Assembly: GCA_965204925.1 (NCBI GenBank)
Contig: OZ242021.1
Span: 1,674,001-1,738,000, forward strand
Length of the DNA stretch: 64,000 nt
Direction: 5' to 3'
DNA from: G963663315 sp965204925
Lineage (GTDB): Bacteria; Pseudomonadota; Gammaproteobacteria; Arenicellales; Poriferihabitantaceae
The notes beneath the pieces were generated by a model, which was not told the DNA's origin, did not search any database, and worked only from the letters and a program-made list of their open reading frames with translations. This document shows positions 8,818-17,975 of the stretch, in pieces (the stretch's first letter is position 1; each line of letters begins with the position of its first letter). The translations under genes were made by a program, and so were the position numbers.

Positions 8818-10050
8818 TCACTTGCCGCGCCGGAGCAATTTGCCGATCGTGAATGAGGTGCGGGGGATATAGGCATAGCGAGTGCGTTTTGCGCTGGTTG
8901 GACGGGCGCGCATTCGCAACAGGCCGAACAGGATCAGTGAAAGGTGGGCAAGCGCGATGAACGTGAATAGCGCGGACGGCCCGAATCCTTCGATCAGGCT
9001 GGACGTAACCAGCGGGCTGAAAATGGCTCCGATACCGTATACGAACATCAGCGAGGCATTCACCTCAAGGGCGCTTGCAGGATCAACGAAATCATTGGTA
9101 TGGGCGGCAGATACCGAGAAAATAGGGAAGGTCGCAATTCCGAACAGGCTTGCGCTCAGGAAAATGAACCACAATTCCAGCGAATGGATTACCGCGATCA
9201 TTGCACAGACGATGACACTGGCGATGGACAGGCCAATCAGTATCCACCTGCGATCGAATTTATCGGCCAACAAACCAACGGGAAACTGTGCGAGGGCGCC
9301 GCCCATCAGCACCGTTGCGAGAAAATACCCGATTTGCCGGGCGTTCAACCCCACTTCCTGTCCATAGATCGGGCCGACCATACGGAAGGACGATGAAGTG
9401 ACGCCGGCGACAATAACCCCGGCCACTCCAAGAGGGGAAATCAGCGCCGTCCTGAGCGGCCTCAAGCGGGGGGCGGGCGGGATGCGCGGTTGATCGAGCC
9501 GGGTCAATGTCAATGGAAACAGGCAGGCACAACAAAGGATCGCCAGCAGGTTGTAGGAAATATAGGACGCCGGTTCCAGGACCGCGATCATCAACTGGGC
9601 GCCGGATGACGCGATGATGTCTACGATCCGGTATACGCCCATCACCCGCCCGCGTGACTGGTTGGTCACTTTCGACTGCATCCACGCTTCAATGATCGTG
9701 TAACATCCGGCGATACATAGCCCGGTCATGATACGCAGCGCTGCCCATACCCATGGTTCGGGATACAGCGGATGGGCGACAGCCCCGATCGCCCCGCAAG
9801 CGGCGAACGCGGCAAATCCCCTTGAATGGCCGACCGTGCCCAAAAGTCTCGGCGCCCACCAGCAGCCGGCGAAGAATCCGAGAAAATGAGCAGAGCCGAG
9901 AATCCCGATCTCGGTTTTGGAAAAGCCGAGCTCAAATCCCGACAACACATCCAGGGGGGCGATCGACCCGGAACTCAGTTGCAGGAACGTAATCGAGAGG
10001 AAAAGGGCAGTGAACGAAATGAGCAGGCGCATATTGACCGATCGGGACAA
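8818..10050 (-). CDS. MFS transporter (YcaD-like)
   Basis: A 410-residue major facilitator with about twelve hydrophobic segments. The cytoplasmic loop motif after helix 2 is weak. The domain 2 equivalent GLLADKFDRRWILIG near residue 265 is clear and is the MFS signature. The pattern GCYTIIEAWMQSKVTNQSRGRVMGVY near residue 120 is typical of the YcaD-type subfamily. Substrate is unknown. An alternative start is the ATG six codons in (10032). It is divergent from the acyl-CoA ligase gene across 61 bp. Confidence 0.87.
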   Translation of the reverse strand: MSRSVNMRLLISFTALFLSITFLQLSSGSIAPLDVLSGFELGFSKTEIGILGSAHFLGFFAGCWWAPRLLGTVGHSRGFAAFAACGAIGAVAHPLYPEPWVWAALRIMTGLCIAGCYTIIEAWMQSKVTNQSRGRVMGVYRIVDIIASSGAQLMIAVLEPASYISYNLLAILCCACLFPLTLTRLDQPRIPPAPRLRPLRTALISPLGVAGVIVAGVTSSSFRMVGPIYGQEVGLNARQIGYFLATVLMGGALAQFPVGLLADKFDRRWILIGLSIASVIVCAMIAVIHSLELWFIFLSASLFGIATFPIFSVSAAHTNDFVDPASALEVNASLMFVYGIGAIFSPLVTSSLIEGFGPSALFTFIALAHLSLILFGLLRMRARPTSAKRTRYAYIPRTSFTIGKLLRRGK

Positions 10051-10111
10051 TTTGTAGCGGACTATACACAGATGTAGTCAGGGGTAAAGTAAAAACTGTA
10101 AAATCCCTGCC

Positions 10112-11773
10112 ATGAAAAAACAGATCGCCGGCAGTGCCTATAAATACCCCTTACTGATCAGGCATTTGCTGGACGCGGCGCTGGTTGCCGCCGCGGACCG
10201 GGAAATTGTCAGCGGTGACTTGTGCAGATATGGTTACCGTACCTTCCGTGATCGCGTTGCACGGTTGGCAGGCGGGCTTGCGTCCCTCGGTATTGAACCC
10301 GGCAATACGGTTGCAGTCATGGCGTGGGACTGCCATCGATACCTGGAATGCTTTTTCGGCGTTCCGATCATGGGCGCGACGCTGCATACGATCAATATCC
10401 GGCTCTCGCCGGAGCAGATCCTGTATACAATCAACGATGCCGGAGACGACGCCATCCTCGTTCACGTGGATTTTGTCCCGATCATCAACCTCATTCACGA
10501 CCGCATCGAACGCCCTGTGCGACTGGTTCTGTTAACGGATGAAACGCCGCCCTGCAGGACGTTGCCTGACCGCTTCGACGGGGAATACGAAGCGTTGCTT
10601 GCCGGCGCCGACCCGGATTTCGGGTTCGCGGATTTTGACGAGGATACGGTCGCCACCACTTTCTATACAACCGGAACCACCGGCAGACCGAAAGGGGTGT
10701 TTTACAGTCATCGCCAGCTGGTTCTGCATACGATGGGCGTCGTGCTTGCCCTTTCGCCGCTTGATCATGCGGTGCGTCTGGGCAAGAATGACGTCTATAT
10801 GCCGATGACCCCGATGTTCCATGTTCACGGATGGGGTTTGCCGTACGCGGCTACGATGCTCGGGCTCAAACAGGTTTATCCCGGCCGATACGAAGCGGCC
10901 GGACTGATCCGCTATCTGATCCGCGAGGGCGTTACCTTTTCCCACTGCGTCCCCACGATCATGCACATGCTGCTGTGCGCTCCGGAAGCCCGGGATACGG
11001 ATTTTTCCGGCCTGAAAGTGGTTATCGGCGGCTCTGCATTACCCCGCGGGTTGTCACAGACCGCCGTACGAAAAGGGATCCAGGTTTTCGCCGCTTACGG
11101 CCTGTCGGAGACCTGTCCTTTCCTGACCGTTGCCGATACCCGGGATATTGATTATGCCAGCCTTGGGCCTGATCATCTGGCGCTGCGAGGCAAGACTGGA
11201 AAGCCCGTACCCCTGGTGGATTTGCGGGTGGTTGATGAGAACATGAATGACGTGCCGACAGACGGCGAGACAGTCGGAGAGATAGTCGTTCGCGCGCCCT
11301 GGCTGACCCAGGGTTACAGCGGGGACGCTGAACGTTCCGAGCGGCTTTGGCAAGGTGGATACCTGCATACCGGAGACGCCGGTTATATCGACGATAGTGG
11401 ATCGCTGCTGATTACCGACCGCATGAAAGATATGATCAAATCCGGCGGGGAGTGGATTTCTTCGCTTCAGCTTGAGGATATTGTGTCACAATGCGCCGGG
11501 GTGGCCGAGGTGGCGGCAATCGGCATCCCCGATCAAACGTGGGGGGAGCGCCCCCTTGTGGTCGTTGCGCGCTCCCCCGAATGTGCCCGTCCGGTCAGCG
11601 CCGGGGATATCAAGAGTGCGATTCGCGCCTGTGTTTCCAGCGGAAAACTGCCGCGCTGGGCTGTGCCCGAGCGAATCGAATTTGTCGATGCCATTTGCAA
11701 AACCGGGGTCGGCAAGCTGGACAAAAAGACCTTGCGGGCGCATTATTCCTGTACGCCCGGAAACAGCCCGTAA
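10112..11773 (+). CDS. fatty-acid CoA ligase (AMP-dependent synthetase)
   Basis: A 553-residue adenylate-forming enzyme that activates a carboxylic acid to acyl-AMP and then acyl-CoA. Core motifs are visible: the P-loop TFYTTGTTGRPKGV near residue 190, YGLSETCPFLTV near 330, the hinge region GYLHTGDAGYIDDSG near 425, and ITDRMKDMIKSGGEWISS with the conserved arginine. The C-terminal catalytic lysine lies in KTGVGKLDKKTLR. The sequence is closest in style to medium- and long-chain (AlkK-like) ligases; exact chain length is not predictable. It is a monocistronic gene. Confidence 0.92.
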   Translation: MKKQIAGSAYKYPLLIRHLLDAALVAAADREIVSGDLCRYGYRTFRDRVARLAGGLASLGIEPGNTVAVMAWDCHRYLECFFGVPIMGATLHTINIRLSPEQILYTINDAGDDAILVHVDFVPIINLIHDRIERPVRLVLLTDETPPCRTLPDRFDGEYEALLAGADPDFGFADFDEDTVATTFYTTGTTGRPKGVFYSHRQLVLHTMGVVLALSPLDHAVRLGKNDVYMPMTPMFHVHGWGLPYAATMLGLKQVYPGRYEAAGLIRYLIREGVTFSHCVPTIMHMLLCAPEARDTDFSGLKVVIGGSALPRGLSQTAVRKGIQVFAAYGLSETCPFLTVADTRDIDYASLGPDHLALRGKTGKPVPLVDLRVVDENMNDVPTDGETVGEIVVRAPWLTQGYSGDAERSERLWQGGYLHTGDAGYIDDSGSLLITDRMKDMIKSGGEWISSLQLEDIVSQCAGVAEVAAIGIPDQTWGERPLVVVARSPECARPVSAGDIKSAIRACVSSGKLPRWAVPERIEFVDAICKTGVGKLDKKTLRAHYSCTPGNSP

Positions 11774-11997
11774 TCTGAAAATACGATCGCGCCCATCTGC
11801 TGATATGTCCAGCCGCCAACCGCGCGGGGTGATTGCCCCGATATTGACTCCTTCGAGAGAACCTCGAATTTGATAGCTGATCTGGCAGATATTCTGTCCG
11901 ACGCGGGGAAATAGCAAAATGACTCTGGCATTTCGATCCTCTTCAGGGTATAGTTTAACCTTATCATGACACAAGCAGCGGAAAACGGAAAATCTGT

Positions 11998-12525
11998 ATG
12001 ACTGTCGCCACATTTGATACACACACTGCCACGAAGACCCTGTTGGAATCCGGTTTTACGGAAGATCAGGCAGTTGCCGCTGTTTTCATGGTCCGTGACG
12101 CAATGAATGAAAGCGTTATCACGAAGTCTGACATTGCTCAGCTTGAAGGCGGCGTGAAGTCTGATATTGCTCAGCTTGAGAGCAGTGTGAAGTCTGACGT
12201 GGCGCAGCTTGAGAGTAGCATGAATACACGCATGTCGCAGTTTGAAGGCGGCGTGAAGTCTGATATTGCTCAGCTTGAGAGCAGTGTGAAGTCTGACGTG
12301 GCGCAGCTTGAGAGCAGCATGAATACACGCATGTCGCAGTTTGAAGGCGGCGTGAAGTCTGATATTGCTCAGCTTGAGAGCAGTGTGAAGTCCGACATGG
12401 TTCAGCTCGAGAGCAATATGAATTCTGGCATGTTCCAGCTTGAGAGCCGCGTGACCACCCGGCTCTATATGGTCTCGTTTGGTGTCGTCGCCACTACCGT
12501 TGGATTGTTGAAGTTGCTTGAGTGA
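11998..12525 (+). CDS. DUF1640-like coiled-coil membrane protein with internal repeats
   Basis: A 175-residue protein. The N-terminus (VATFDTHTATKTLLESGFTEDQAVA) resembles DUF1640/CCDC90-like proteins. It is followed by a long heptad region of KSDIAQLESS-type units and a C-terminal hydrophobic segment (LYMVSFGVVATTVGLLKLL) that would anchor it in the membrane. The middle is made of near-identical 99-bp repeats, each encoding 33 residues, so coiled-coil length can change by recombination. Biological role is unknown. A TATAGT box near 11949 could be the -10 element. Confidence 0.75.
   Translation: MTVATFDTHTATKTLLESGFTEDQAVAAVFMVRDAMNESVITKSDIAQLEGGVKSDIAQLESSVKSDVAQLESSMNTRMSQFEGGVKSDIAQLESSVKSDVAQLESSMNTRMSQFEGGVKSDIAQLESSVKSDMVQLESNMNSGMFQLESRVTTRLYMVSFGVVATTVGLLKLLE
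12145..12441 (+). repeat. 99-bp in-frame tandem repeat, about three copies
   Basis: Copies begin at 12145, 12244 and 12343, exactly 99 bp apart. The first two are almost identical and the third diverges in its second half. Each copy encodes 33 residues with two or three QLESS-like heptads. The near identity of the DNA, not just the protein, indicates recent expansion. Confidence 0.9.
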
Positions 12526-12583
12526 CCGCCCGCGGCCTGTCCGGCAAGCTGCGCGGCGCCTCTGTTCCGCGACGCCCGGCAGT

Positions 12584-14170
12584 TTATTCGCCGTAGGGAG
12601 GGATGGCGCGCCAGTTGAACATCGGGTGAGCCGCTTTTATCAGTCGGTTCTGTTGGTGAAACTTTGTTTTCAGCTCTTCAGGTGATCTTTCAACGCCGCC
12701 GAATGCCGGGAATATCTTGCACTCGGAAGCCGCGCTTTTTTCACCTCCGATGAAACGGGCGCCATACTGCTCGCAGATAGTCCGGACGTCTCGGAAGTAC
12801 TGGTTGCGCTGGACAGTCAGGAATTCAACCGCGCGGTCGAATGACGGTTTGTCATCGCAGGACAGGGTGATTCGGTTGTGCGGGTCGATTCCCACCGGAT
12901 TGAGATGTCCGTAGATAATGATTTCGCCTTGCAGGTTGCCGGTCGAGCGGAAATAATCTTCGATTGCCCGCACGTATTCCAGATTCCACTGCCAGAACCG
13001 GGTCATTGATGTGCGTACCCGGTTCGGGTCAAGCGCGAAATTGGCGTCGGTATGGTTTTTGTAAATATATCGACTGCGGGGTAGTTGGGTGCGCGCGGCA
13101 AACGGGATCGCTTCCCTCAATATACGCATTTGCTCCGGGTCCCTGAACATTTCCGCGTGATGCAGTTGAATACCGGCGATCGTGGGGATTTCCGCATCCC
13201 GATCATCGACGAGGTCGAACAGGAAATCCTCACCGCTGCGTTGACTGTAGCCGTTCACAAAAATGAGGCCGTCGGCATGCGCCTGCCGGCATTTGTCGGC
13301 CAGACTCCGGCCGCGCCGCATGGTCTCGTTGCTTATCCCCTGATTCAATAGCGGTTGCATTGATGAAACAGTGACATGCTCCAGACCAAGAACGATATTC
13401 TCCCCCGTGACCGTGGACGATACTGTTTCGTTGTCGAGGTCCAGGTAGCAGAAAGGCGACAGATGGGACAGCAAGGCGGCCAGACTTTCGGGGGCGTTGC
13501 CGACAGGCAGGGCAAAGGCGATTTCATTTTCCGGCAAGCGGTGAAACCGGCAGCGGACGGCAGATACCAGCCCGCTCCAGCCCAGTGTGCCGGCATAGCC
13601 CCTGAGCTCGGCGCCGCCCACACATTTGCGGACGCGGCCATCAAGGAGTGCAATTTCAAGGACGCTGTCACTGAAGTAGCGACGCTGGGGACCCATGCCT
13701 CCGGTCATGAACGTTGCGCCCGCCTGGGCATAACTGTAGCTGGTCAGATCCGCGCCGAGTACCCGGTACGCGCTGCCCGCCTGTTGTATCAGGGACTGGT
13801 TCAGTTGTTGCAACGTAATCGCGGCGCCGGCCACCACCTCCATGGACTCCGTGTCGATAAAAATCTGGCCGGGGGCGACCTCGTCGATTTGCGGGCGGCC
13901 GAAACGCACGTCGGGGTTCACGGCCGGTTCAATCTTCAGGCCGATTACCGGTTTTCCGTTATCGGGTCTTGCCTGGAACAGACTCTCTCCGGAAGATCCA
14001 CCGGAAATCGGCAACAGGCAGGCCTCTTCACCGTGAATGCGCCGGATCGCGGACAGCGCCTTCGGCAGTTCTCCGGCAGAGGCGTTGGCGCGCAGCGCAT
14101 AGGCGGTATCGAAGAGGATCGGCGCGTTTTCCCCGTCCACCATAGCGGTTTCGATCGGCTGCAATGTCAT
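12584..14170 (-). CDS. FAD-linked oxidoreductase (PCMH-type/VAO family)
   Basis: A 528-residue flavoprotein of the vanillyl-alcohol-oxidase fold. The N-terminal FAD domain has LPISGGSSGESLF near residue 55 in the pyrophosphate-binding position, and a second FAD segment, LGADLTSYSYAQAGATFMTGGMGPQRRYF, starting near residue 138 (ATFMTGGMGPQ is the GGxG element). It ends with FIGGEKSAASECKIFPAF, reminiscent of D-lactate and glycolate dehydrogenase-like enzymes. Substrate is probably a hydroxy acid or related compound, by inference. It is divergent from, and overlaps by a few bases the upstream reach of, a TRAP dctQMP operon, hinting that the transported acid could be its substrate. Confidence 0.82.
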   Translation of the reverse strand: MTLQPIETAMVDGENAPILFDTAYALRANASAGELPKALSAIRRIHGEEACLLPISGGSSGESLFQARPDNGKPVIGLKIEPAVNPDVRFGRPQIDEVAPGQIFIDTESMEVVAGAAITLQQLNQSLIQQAGSAYRVLGADLTSYSYAQAGATFMTGGMGPQRRYFSDSVLEIALLDGRVRKCVGGAELRGYAGTLGWSGLVSAVRCRFHRLPENEIAFALPVGNAPESLAALLSHLSPFCYLDLDNETVSSTVTGENIVLGLEHVTVSSMQPLLNQGISNETMRRGRSLADKCRQAHADGLIFVNGYSQRSGEDFLFDLVDDRDAEIPTIAGIQLHHAEMFRDPEQMRILREAIPFAARTQLPRSRYIYKNHTDANFALDPNRVRTSMTRFWQWNLEYVRAIEDYFRSTGNLQGEIIIYGHLNPVGIDPHNRITLSCDDKPSFDRAVEFLTVQRNQYFRDVRTICEQYGARFIGGEKSAASECKIFPAFGGVERSPEELKTKFHQQNRLIKAAHPMFNWRAIPPYGE

Positions 14171-14211
14171 CAGTCATCCGTCACAGGAAATGTTGTATTA
14201 TCAGTCGTTCA

Positions 14212-14766
14212 ATGAAACATCGCAACGACACATCCCAACGCCAGACTATCGTGATGCACCCGATTATCGTCCATTATGTCAAATGGATCGATTTCGTTTC
14301 GGTGCGCTTCGGGCGCCTGGCAATGTACGGCATTTTCCTGATGATCGGTACATTGCTGCTCGGCGCGATAACCCGCAACATTATCAATATACCGCTTTCG
14401 TGGACGGTGGAAATGGCCCAATTCACGATGACCGCTTACTATATTCTCGGCGGCGCTTATTCGGTCCATATGAACAGCCATGTGCGCATGGATCTTCTTT
14501 ATGATCGCTGTTCCGACAGGACAAAGGCAAAAATAGATACGTGGACGAATTTTTTCCTGGTCTTCTATCTCGTTTGTCTGCTGATCGGGTCCGTTTCCAG
14601 CACGATCTATGCAATTGAATACGATCAGAGAAAGTTCTCCCAGTGGAACCCGTCCATGGTTCCGATCAAGATCATCATGGTATTCGGCATTATCCTGATG
14701 TTGCTGCAAGCGGTTTCCACGTTGTTCAAGGATATCGCCAGGTCCCGCGGAATCGAGATTTCATGA
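14212..14766 (+). CDS. TRAP transporter small permease (DctQ)
   Basis: About 184 residues with four hydrophobic helices: AMYGIFLMIGTLLLGAI, FTMTAYYILGGAYSVHMNSH, FFLVFYLVCLLIGSV and IIMVFGIILMLLQAV. The conserved DctQ pattern (W)TVEMAQFTMTAYYILGGAY...HVRMDLLYDR is clear. It is the small membrane subunit of a TRAP transporter, partner of the DctM protein encoded next with an ATGA stop/start overlap. Start choice is uncertain: ATG at 14212 or 14254 are both possible and neither has a convincing ribosome site. Confidence 0.88.
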   Translation: MKHRNDTSQRQTIVMHPIIVHYVKWIDFVSVRFGRLAMYGIFLMIGTLLLGAITRNIINIPLSWTVEMAQFTMTAYYILGGAYSVHMNSHVRMDLLYDRCSDRTKAKIDTWTNFFLVFYLVCLLIGSVSSTIYAIEYDQRKFSQWNPSMVPIKIIMVFGIILMLLQAVSTLFKDIARSRGIEIS

Positions 14767-16088
14767 GTCACGAAGCGATTGCCATTTTCATGTTCGCATC
14801 CATGTTGCTGATGCTGCTGACCGGCCAGCGTGTTTTTGCTGCGATCGGATTTGTCTCGTCCGCGGTCGCCTTGGCGCTGTACGGAGACGGCGCTATCGAG
14901 ATGCCGTTCAATGCCGCGTTCAAACTGTTCAACTGGTACCCGTTGCTGACCCTGCCGTTGTTCGTATATATGGGCTATATCCTGTCCGAATCAGGCATCG
15001 CGGACGACCTCTACAGGATGTTTCATGTCTGGTGCGGCGGCCTCAGGGGAGGGCTTGCGGTCGGTACCATCGCCCTCATGATCGTCATTTCGGCGATGAA
15101 TGGTCTGAGTGTTGCCGGAATGGCAATCGGCGCCACCATTGCCTTGCCGGAAATGCTGCGCCGCGGTTACGACAAGATCATGATCACCGGGGTTGTTCAG
15201 GCCGGCAGTTCCCTCGGGATTCTTGTTCCCCCCAGCGTGGTGCTGGTGCTGTACGGCATGATCGCGCGCCAGCCGGTTGGCAAGCTGTGGCTGGCCGGGG
15301 TTCTCCCGGGACTGATGATGGCCACGATGTTTGTCATATACATTGTTGTCCGTTGCCGGCTCCAGCCGCATCTGGGGCCCGCTCTTGACAGACAGGGACG
15401 GGATATGCCGCTGCCGGAAAAGCTCAAGCTGCTGAAGGCCGGTATCATTCCGTTTCTGATTTTCTTCTTCATGACCGGATTGTTTGTCATGGGAATTACC
15501 AGCCTCGTGGAAAGCTCGGCGGTCGGCGCCACCTCGGCGACTCTCGCCGCGCTGTTCAGGCGACGGCTGAATCGGGCGGTAATGGAAGAAACGGTGCGCA
15601 AAACCCTGGGCGTTTCCTGCATGTTCATGTGGATTATCCTGGCGGCGCTGTGTTTCGGCGCGGTATTTGACGGCATTGGCGCGGTGCGGGCGATCGAATC
15701 GCTATTCATCACCAAGTGGGATCTTTCGCCCTGGGAAGTATTGATCATGATGCAGTTGTCCTACCTGCTCATGGGCATGTTTCTCGACGACACGGCCATG
15801 CTGGTGATTGTTGCCCCGCTCTATGTTCCTCTCGTCATCGCCCTCGGTTTCGATCCCATCTGGTATGGCGTGCTCTATACCATTACCTGTCAGATCGCCT
15901 ATATGACACCGCCATTCGGTTACAACCTTTTCCTCATGCGGGCCATGGCGCCCAGGGAGATCACGCTTTCCGACATCTACCGCTCAATCACTCCGTTTGT
16001 GCTGGTCATGACTTTTGCGTTAATATTGGTCATCCTGTTCCCGCAAATAGCCTTGTGGTTGCCGGAGCGGGTATACTTGAGAGGCTAG
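14763..16088 (+). CDS. TRAP transporter large permease (DctM)
   Basis: A 441-residue membrane protein with about twelve hydrophobic helices, the ion-coupled transport subunit of a TRAP system. DctM signatures are visible: PLFVYMGYILSESGIADDLY, MNGLSVAGMAIGATIALPEML and VVQAGSSLGILVPPSVVLVLYG near residue 140-165. A late MFLDDTAMLVIVAPLYVPLV loop is also present. It starts at 14763, overlapping the dctQ stop by ATGA, and is followed by a binding-protein gene 71 bp downstream. The three genes form a dctQMP operon. Confidence 0.93.
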   Translation: MSHEAIAIFMFASMLLMLLTGQRVFAAIGFVSSAVALALYGDGAIEMPFNAAFKLFNWYPLLTLPLFVYMGYILSESGIADDLYRMFHVWCGGLRGGLAVGTIALMIVISAMNGLSVAGMAIGATIALPEMLRRGYDKIMITGVVQAGSSLGILVPPSVVLVLYGMIARQPVGKLWLAGVLPGLMMATMFVIYIVVRCRLQPHLGPALDRQGRDMPLPEKLKLLKAGIIPFLIFFFMTGLFVMGITSLVESSAVGATSATLAALFRRRLNRAVMEETVRKTLGVSCMFMWIILAALCFGAVFDGIGAVRAIESLFITKWDLSPWEVLIMMQLSYLLMGMFLDDTAMLVIVAPLYVPLVIALGFDPIWYGVLYTITCQIAYMTPPFGYNLFLMRAMAPREITLSDIYRSITPFVLVMTFALILVILFPQIALWLPERVYLRG

Positions 16089-16159
16089 TTGTCACATTTG
16101 CAGGTGAATTGACCGATATAATCAACGATCAGACTGTTAATGATCAAGAGGTGAGCAAA

Positions 16160-17347
16160 ATGAAAGATACTGAAATGAAAGAGCCGCTGGCGGAACCGTC
16201 CCGGCGTTCGTTTATGAAAACCGCGGGAGTGGCAACAGCAGGAGCGCTGGCTGTGGGCGTAACGGCTTGTACGCAGGAAGATTCAGATACGGCGGAGACC
16301 GGCAAGGCTCTCGAAGAAGCAAAGGAGAAAATCTCCGAACTGGAGAAAATGCTGGCCGAGAAAGAGGCGCCCGCAACGTATAGCCCGACCGATCCGATCA
16401 AATGGCGGTTGCAGACGTATTCCGGCGCTCCTCTCGGCGCCCATGTCATCAAACCCCAGATCGATGCGTTCAACATCGCCGCTCACGGGCAGATGGAGAT
16501 CGAATTGTATTACGCCGATCAGCTGGTCGCTACCGATGAACTGTTCCGCGCCATGCAGAACGGCACGATAGACGCGGTACAGAGCGATGACGCGACCATG
16601 GCTTCGCCGGTCGATATCAGCGTGTTCGGCGGTTATTTTCCGTTTTCGACCCGCTACAGCCTGGATATGCCGGTGCTGTTCAAATATTACGGCCTCAATG
16701 AAATCTGGGCGGAAGCCTATGGTGAGATCGAAGGCGTCGAGTGGATCAGCGCAGGGGCCTGGGACCCTTGTCATATCTTTACCAAGGAGCCGATCCGCAG
16801 CGTTGCCGATATGAGGGGCAAGCGTGTATTCGGGGTGCCTACCGCGGGCAGGTTCCTGTCGCGTTACGGGCTGGTTCCGGTGACCCTTCCCTGGGATGAT
16901 ATCGAGGTTGCCATCCAGACCGGTGAGCTGGACGGCGTGGCGTGGTGCGGATTTACCGAGGCGTACGAGGTAGGCTGGGCGGATGTATGCAATTATGCGT
17001 TGCTGAACAACATCACCGGCGCCTGGTGCGGTTCTTATTTCGCCAACACAGATAGCTGGAACAAGGTGCCCGCTCATCTTCAGGAACTGTTCAAACTGTC
17101 GATCGACAGCTCCCACTATTACCGTCAGGTCTGGTACTGGGGCGGTGAGGCCGACCTTCGGGTCAACGGCGACAAGATGGAATTGACCACGATTCCGGCG
17201 GAAGAATGGGATCAGGTGGTCAAGGACTCCGAAGAGTTCTGGGATGAACTGGCATCGATCAGCCCGCGCACCGCAAAGGTGGTGCAGGCATACAAGGATT
17301 ATTCCGCCGTGATGCAAAAGGCGGGCGTTCCTTATCGTTACAGCTGA
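16160..17347 (+). CDS. TRAP transporter substrate-binding lipoprotein, DctP family
   Basis: A 395-residue periplasmic receptor. It carries a twin-arginine signal (SRRSFMKTAG) and ends its hydrophobic segment in VTACTQ, a plausible lipobox, so it is probably a membrane-tethered Tat lipoprotein. A short charged coiled stretch (EEAKEKISELEKMLAEKE) then spaces the receptor domain from the lipid. The domain has DctP features (GAPLGAHVIKP, FGVPTAGRFLSRYGLVPVTLP, IQTGELDGVAWCGFTEAYEVG). The start at 16160 is supported by an AGAGGTGAG ribosome site. Ligand is unknown; the divergent FAD oxidase suggests an oxidisable organic acid. Confidence 0.92.
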   Translation: MKDTEMKEPLAEPSRRSFMKTAGVATAGALAVGVTACTQEDSDTAETGKALEEAKEKISELEKMLAEKEAPATYSPTDPIKWRLQTYSGAPLGAHVIKPQIDAFNIAAHGQMEIELYYADQLVATDELFRAMQNGTIDAVQSDDATMASPVDISVFGGYFPFSTRYSLDMPVLFKYYGLNEIWAEAYGEIEGVEWISAGAWDPCHIFTKEPIRSVADMRGKRVFGVPTAGRFLSRYGLVPVTLPWDDIEVAIQTGELDGVAWCGFTEAYEVGWADVCNYALLNNITGAWCGSYFANTDSWNKVPAHLQELFKLSIDSSHYYRQVWYWGGEADLRVNGDKMELTTIPAEEWDQVVKDSEEFWDELASISPRTAKVVQAYKDYSAVMQKAGVPYRYS

Positions 17348-17417
17348 TTCAGGCTGAACCGGCCAGGGTCGTCCGTCATCGGTGGCGAATTTATGTAATC
17401 CTCAAGAGGCAAAATAC

Positions 17418-17681
17418 ATGAGTATCTATGCCGTCTTTCTCAACGAGCCGAATGAGGAGGCTTGGAAATCCGTCAAGGAGAAATGGCCGGGTCGGCATTT
17501 TATCCTGACCGGGAATCTGGCGTTTGTGGCGCCGGAAGGGATAACTACAACTTCGGACATCGCCGGGATTGTCGGTATAGGAGGGGAATCCGAGCTATTG
17601 GGAATCGTCTTCGACTGGGCGGCCCATAATGGATTCAACCGTGGCGATCTTTGGGAGTGGCTGGGCAAGGTACAGCCGTGA
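17418..17681 (+). CDS. small conserved-looking protein of unknown function
   Basis: An 87-residue soluble protein starting MSIYAVFLNEPNEEAWK, with an AAGAGG ribosome site 8 bp upstream. It has a regular alternating strand pattern (HFILTGNLAFVAPEG, TSDIAGIVGI) and no membrane segment. Its stop overlaps the GTG start of the next small gene (GTGA), so the two are probably translated together. I do not recognise the family. They lie between the TRAP operon and a truncated adenine methylase. Confidence 0.6.
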   Translation: MSIYAVFLNEPNEEAWKSVKEKWPGRHFILTGNLAFVAPEGITTTSDIAGIVGIGGESELLGIVFDWAAHNGFNRGDLWEWLGKVQP

Positions 17682-17935
17682 CCGAGAATATTCATCATCT
17701 GCCCAGCCCACCGGCGCAGTCGGCTTCCGGTGGAAATGGGGGCGGGAGCAATTTACACGGGCGGCTCTCCGCTTTGGAAGCGGAGTTGAAACATCTGGCA
17801 ACCAAAGAGGATATTCGGCGCATTGAAGCGCTGATCGCCCAACGGGAAGCCTCCTTGCAGCGGTGGCTGATTGGCGTAATTACCACCGCCGCCGTGGCGT
17901 TGGGGTTGACGCTGGTACGAGTTTTCATCAGCTAG
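17678..17935 (+). CDS. small coiled-coil, C-terminally anchored membrane protein
   Basis: An 85-residue protein opening with GTG at 17678, overlapping the preceding stop. Order of features: a flexible Ser/Gly/Pro-rich N-terminus, a coiled helix (LSALEAELKHLATKEDIRRI), then a hydrophobic tail (WLIGVITTAAVALGLTLVRVF). The architecture resembles haemolysin XhlA-type or DUF1640-like anchors. Function is unknown; the overlap suggests it works with the 87-residue protein before it. Confidence 0.6.
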   Translation: MTENIHHLPSPPAQSASGGNGGGSNLHGRLSALEAELKHLATKEDIRRIEALIAQREASLQRWLIGVITTAAVALGLTLVRVFIS

Positions 17936-17975
17936 TGGCCAGTTGGACGTGTAAGCCCCATTTTCGGCGATTATC

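Noticed and set aside
12119..12441. Regular repeats that might be a CRISPR array
   Set aside because: The units are 99 bp, head-to-tail without unique spacers, in frame, and encode a coiled coil; no cas genes are near.
15716..16159. Upstream extension of the second DctP gene into dctM
   Set aside because: The extra codons lie within dctM in another frame; the ATG at 16160 has a good ribosome site and begins a clean Tat signal.
16283..17317. Long minus-strand frame opposite the second DctP gene
   Set aside because: Shadow of a strongly supported receptor gene; no motif.
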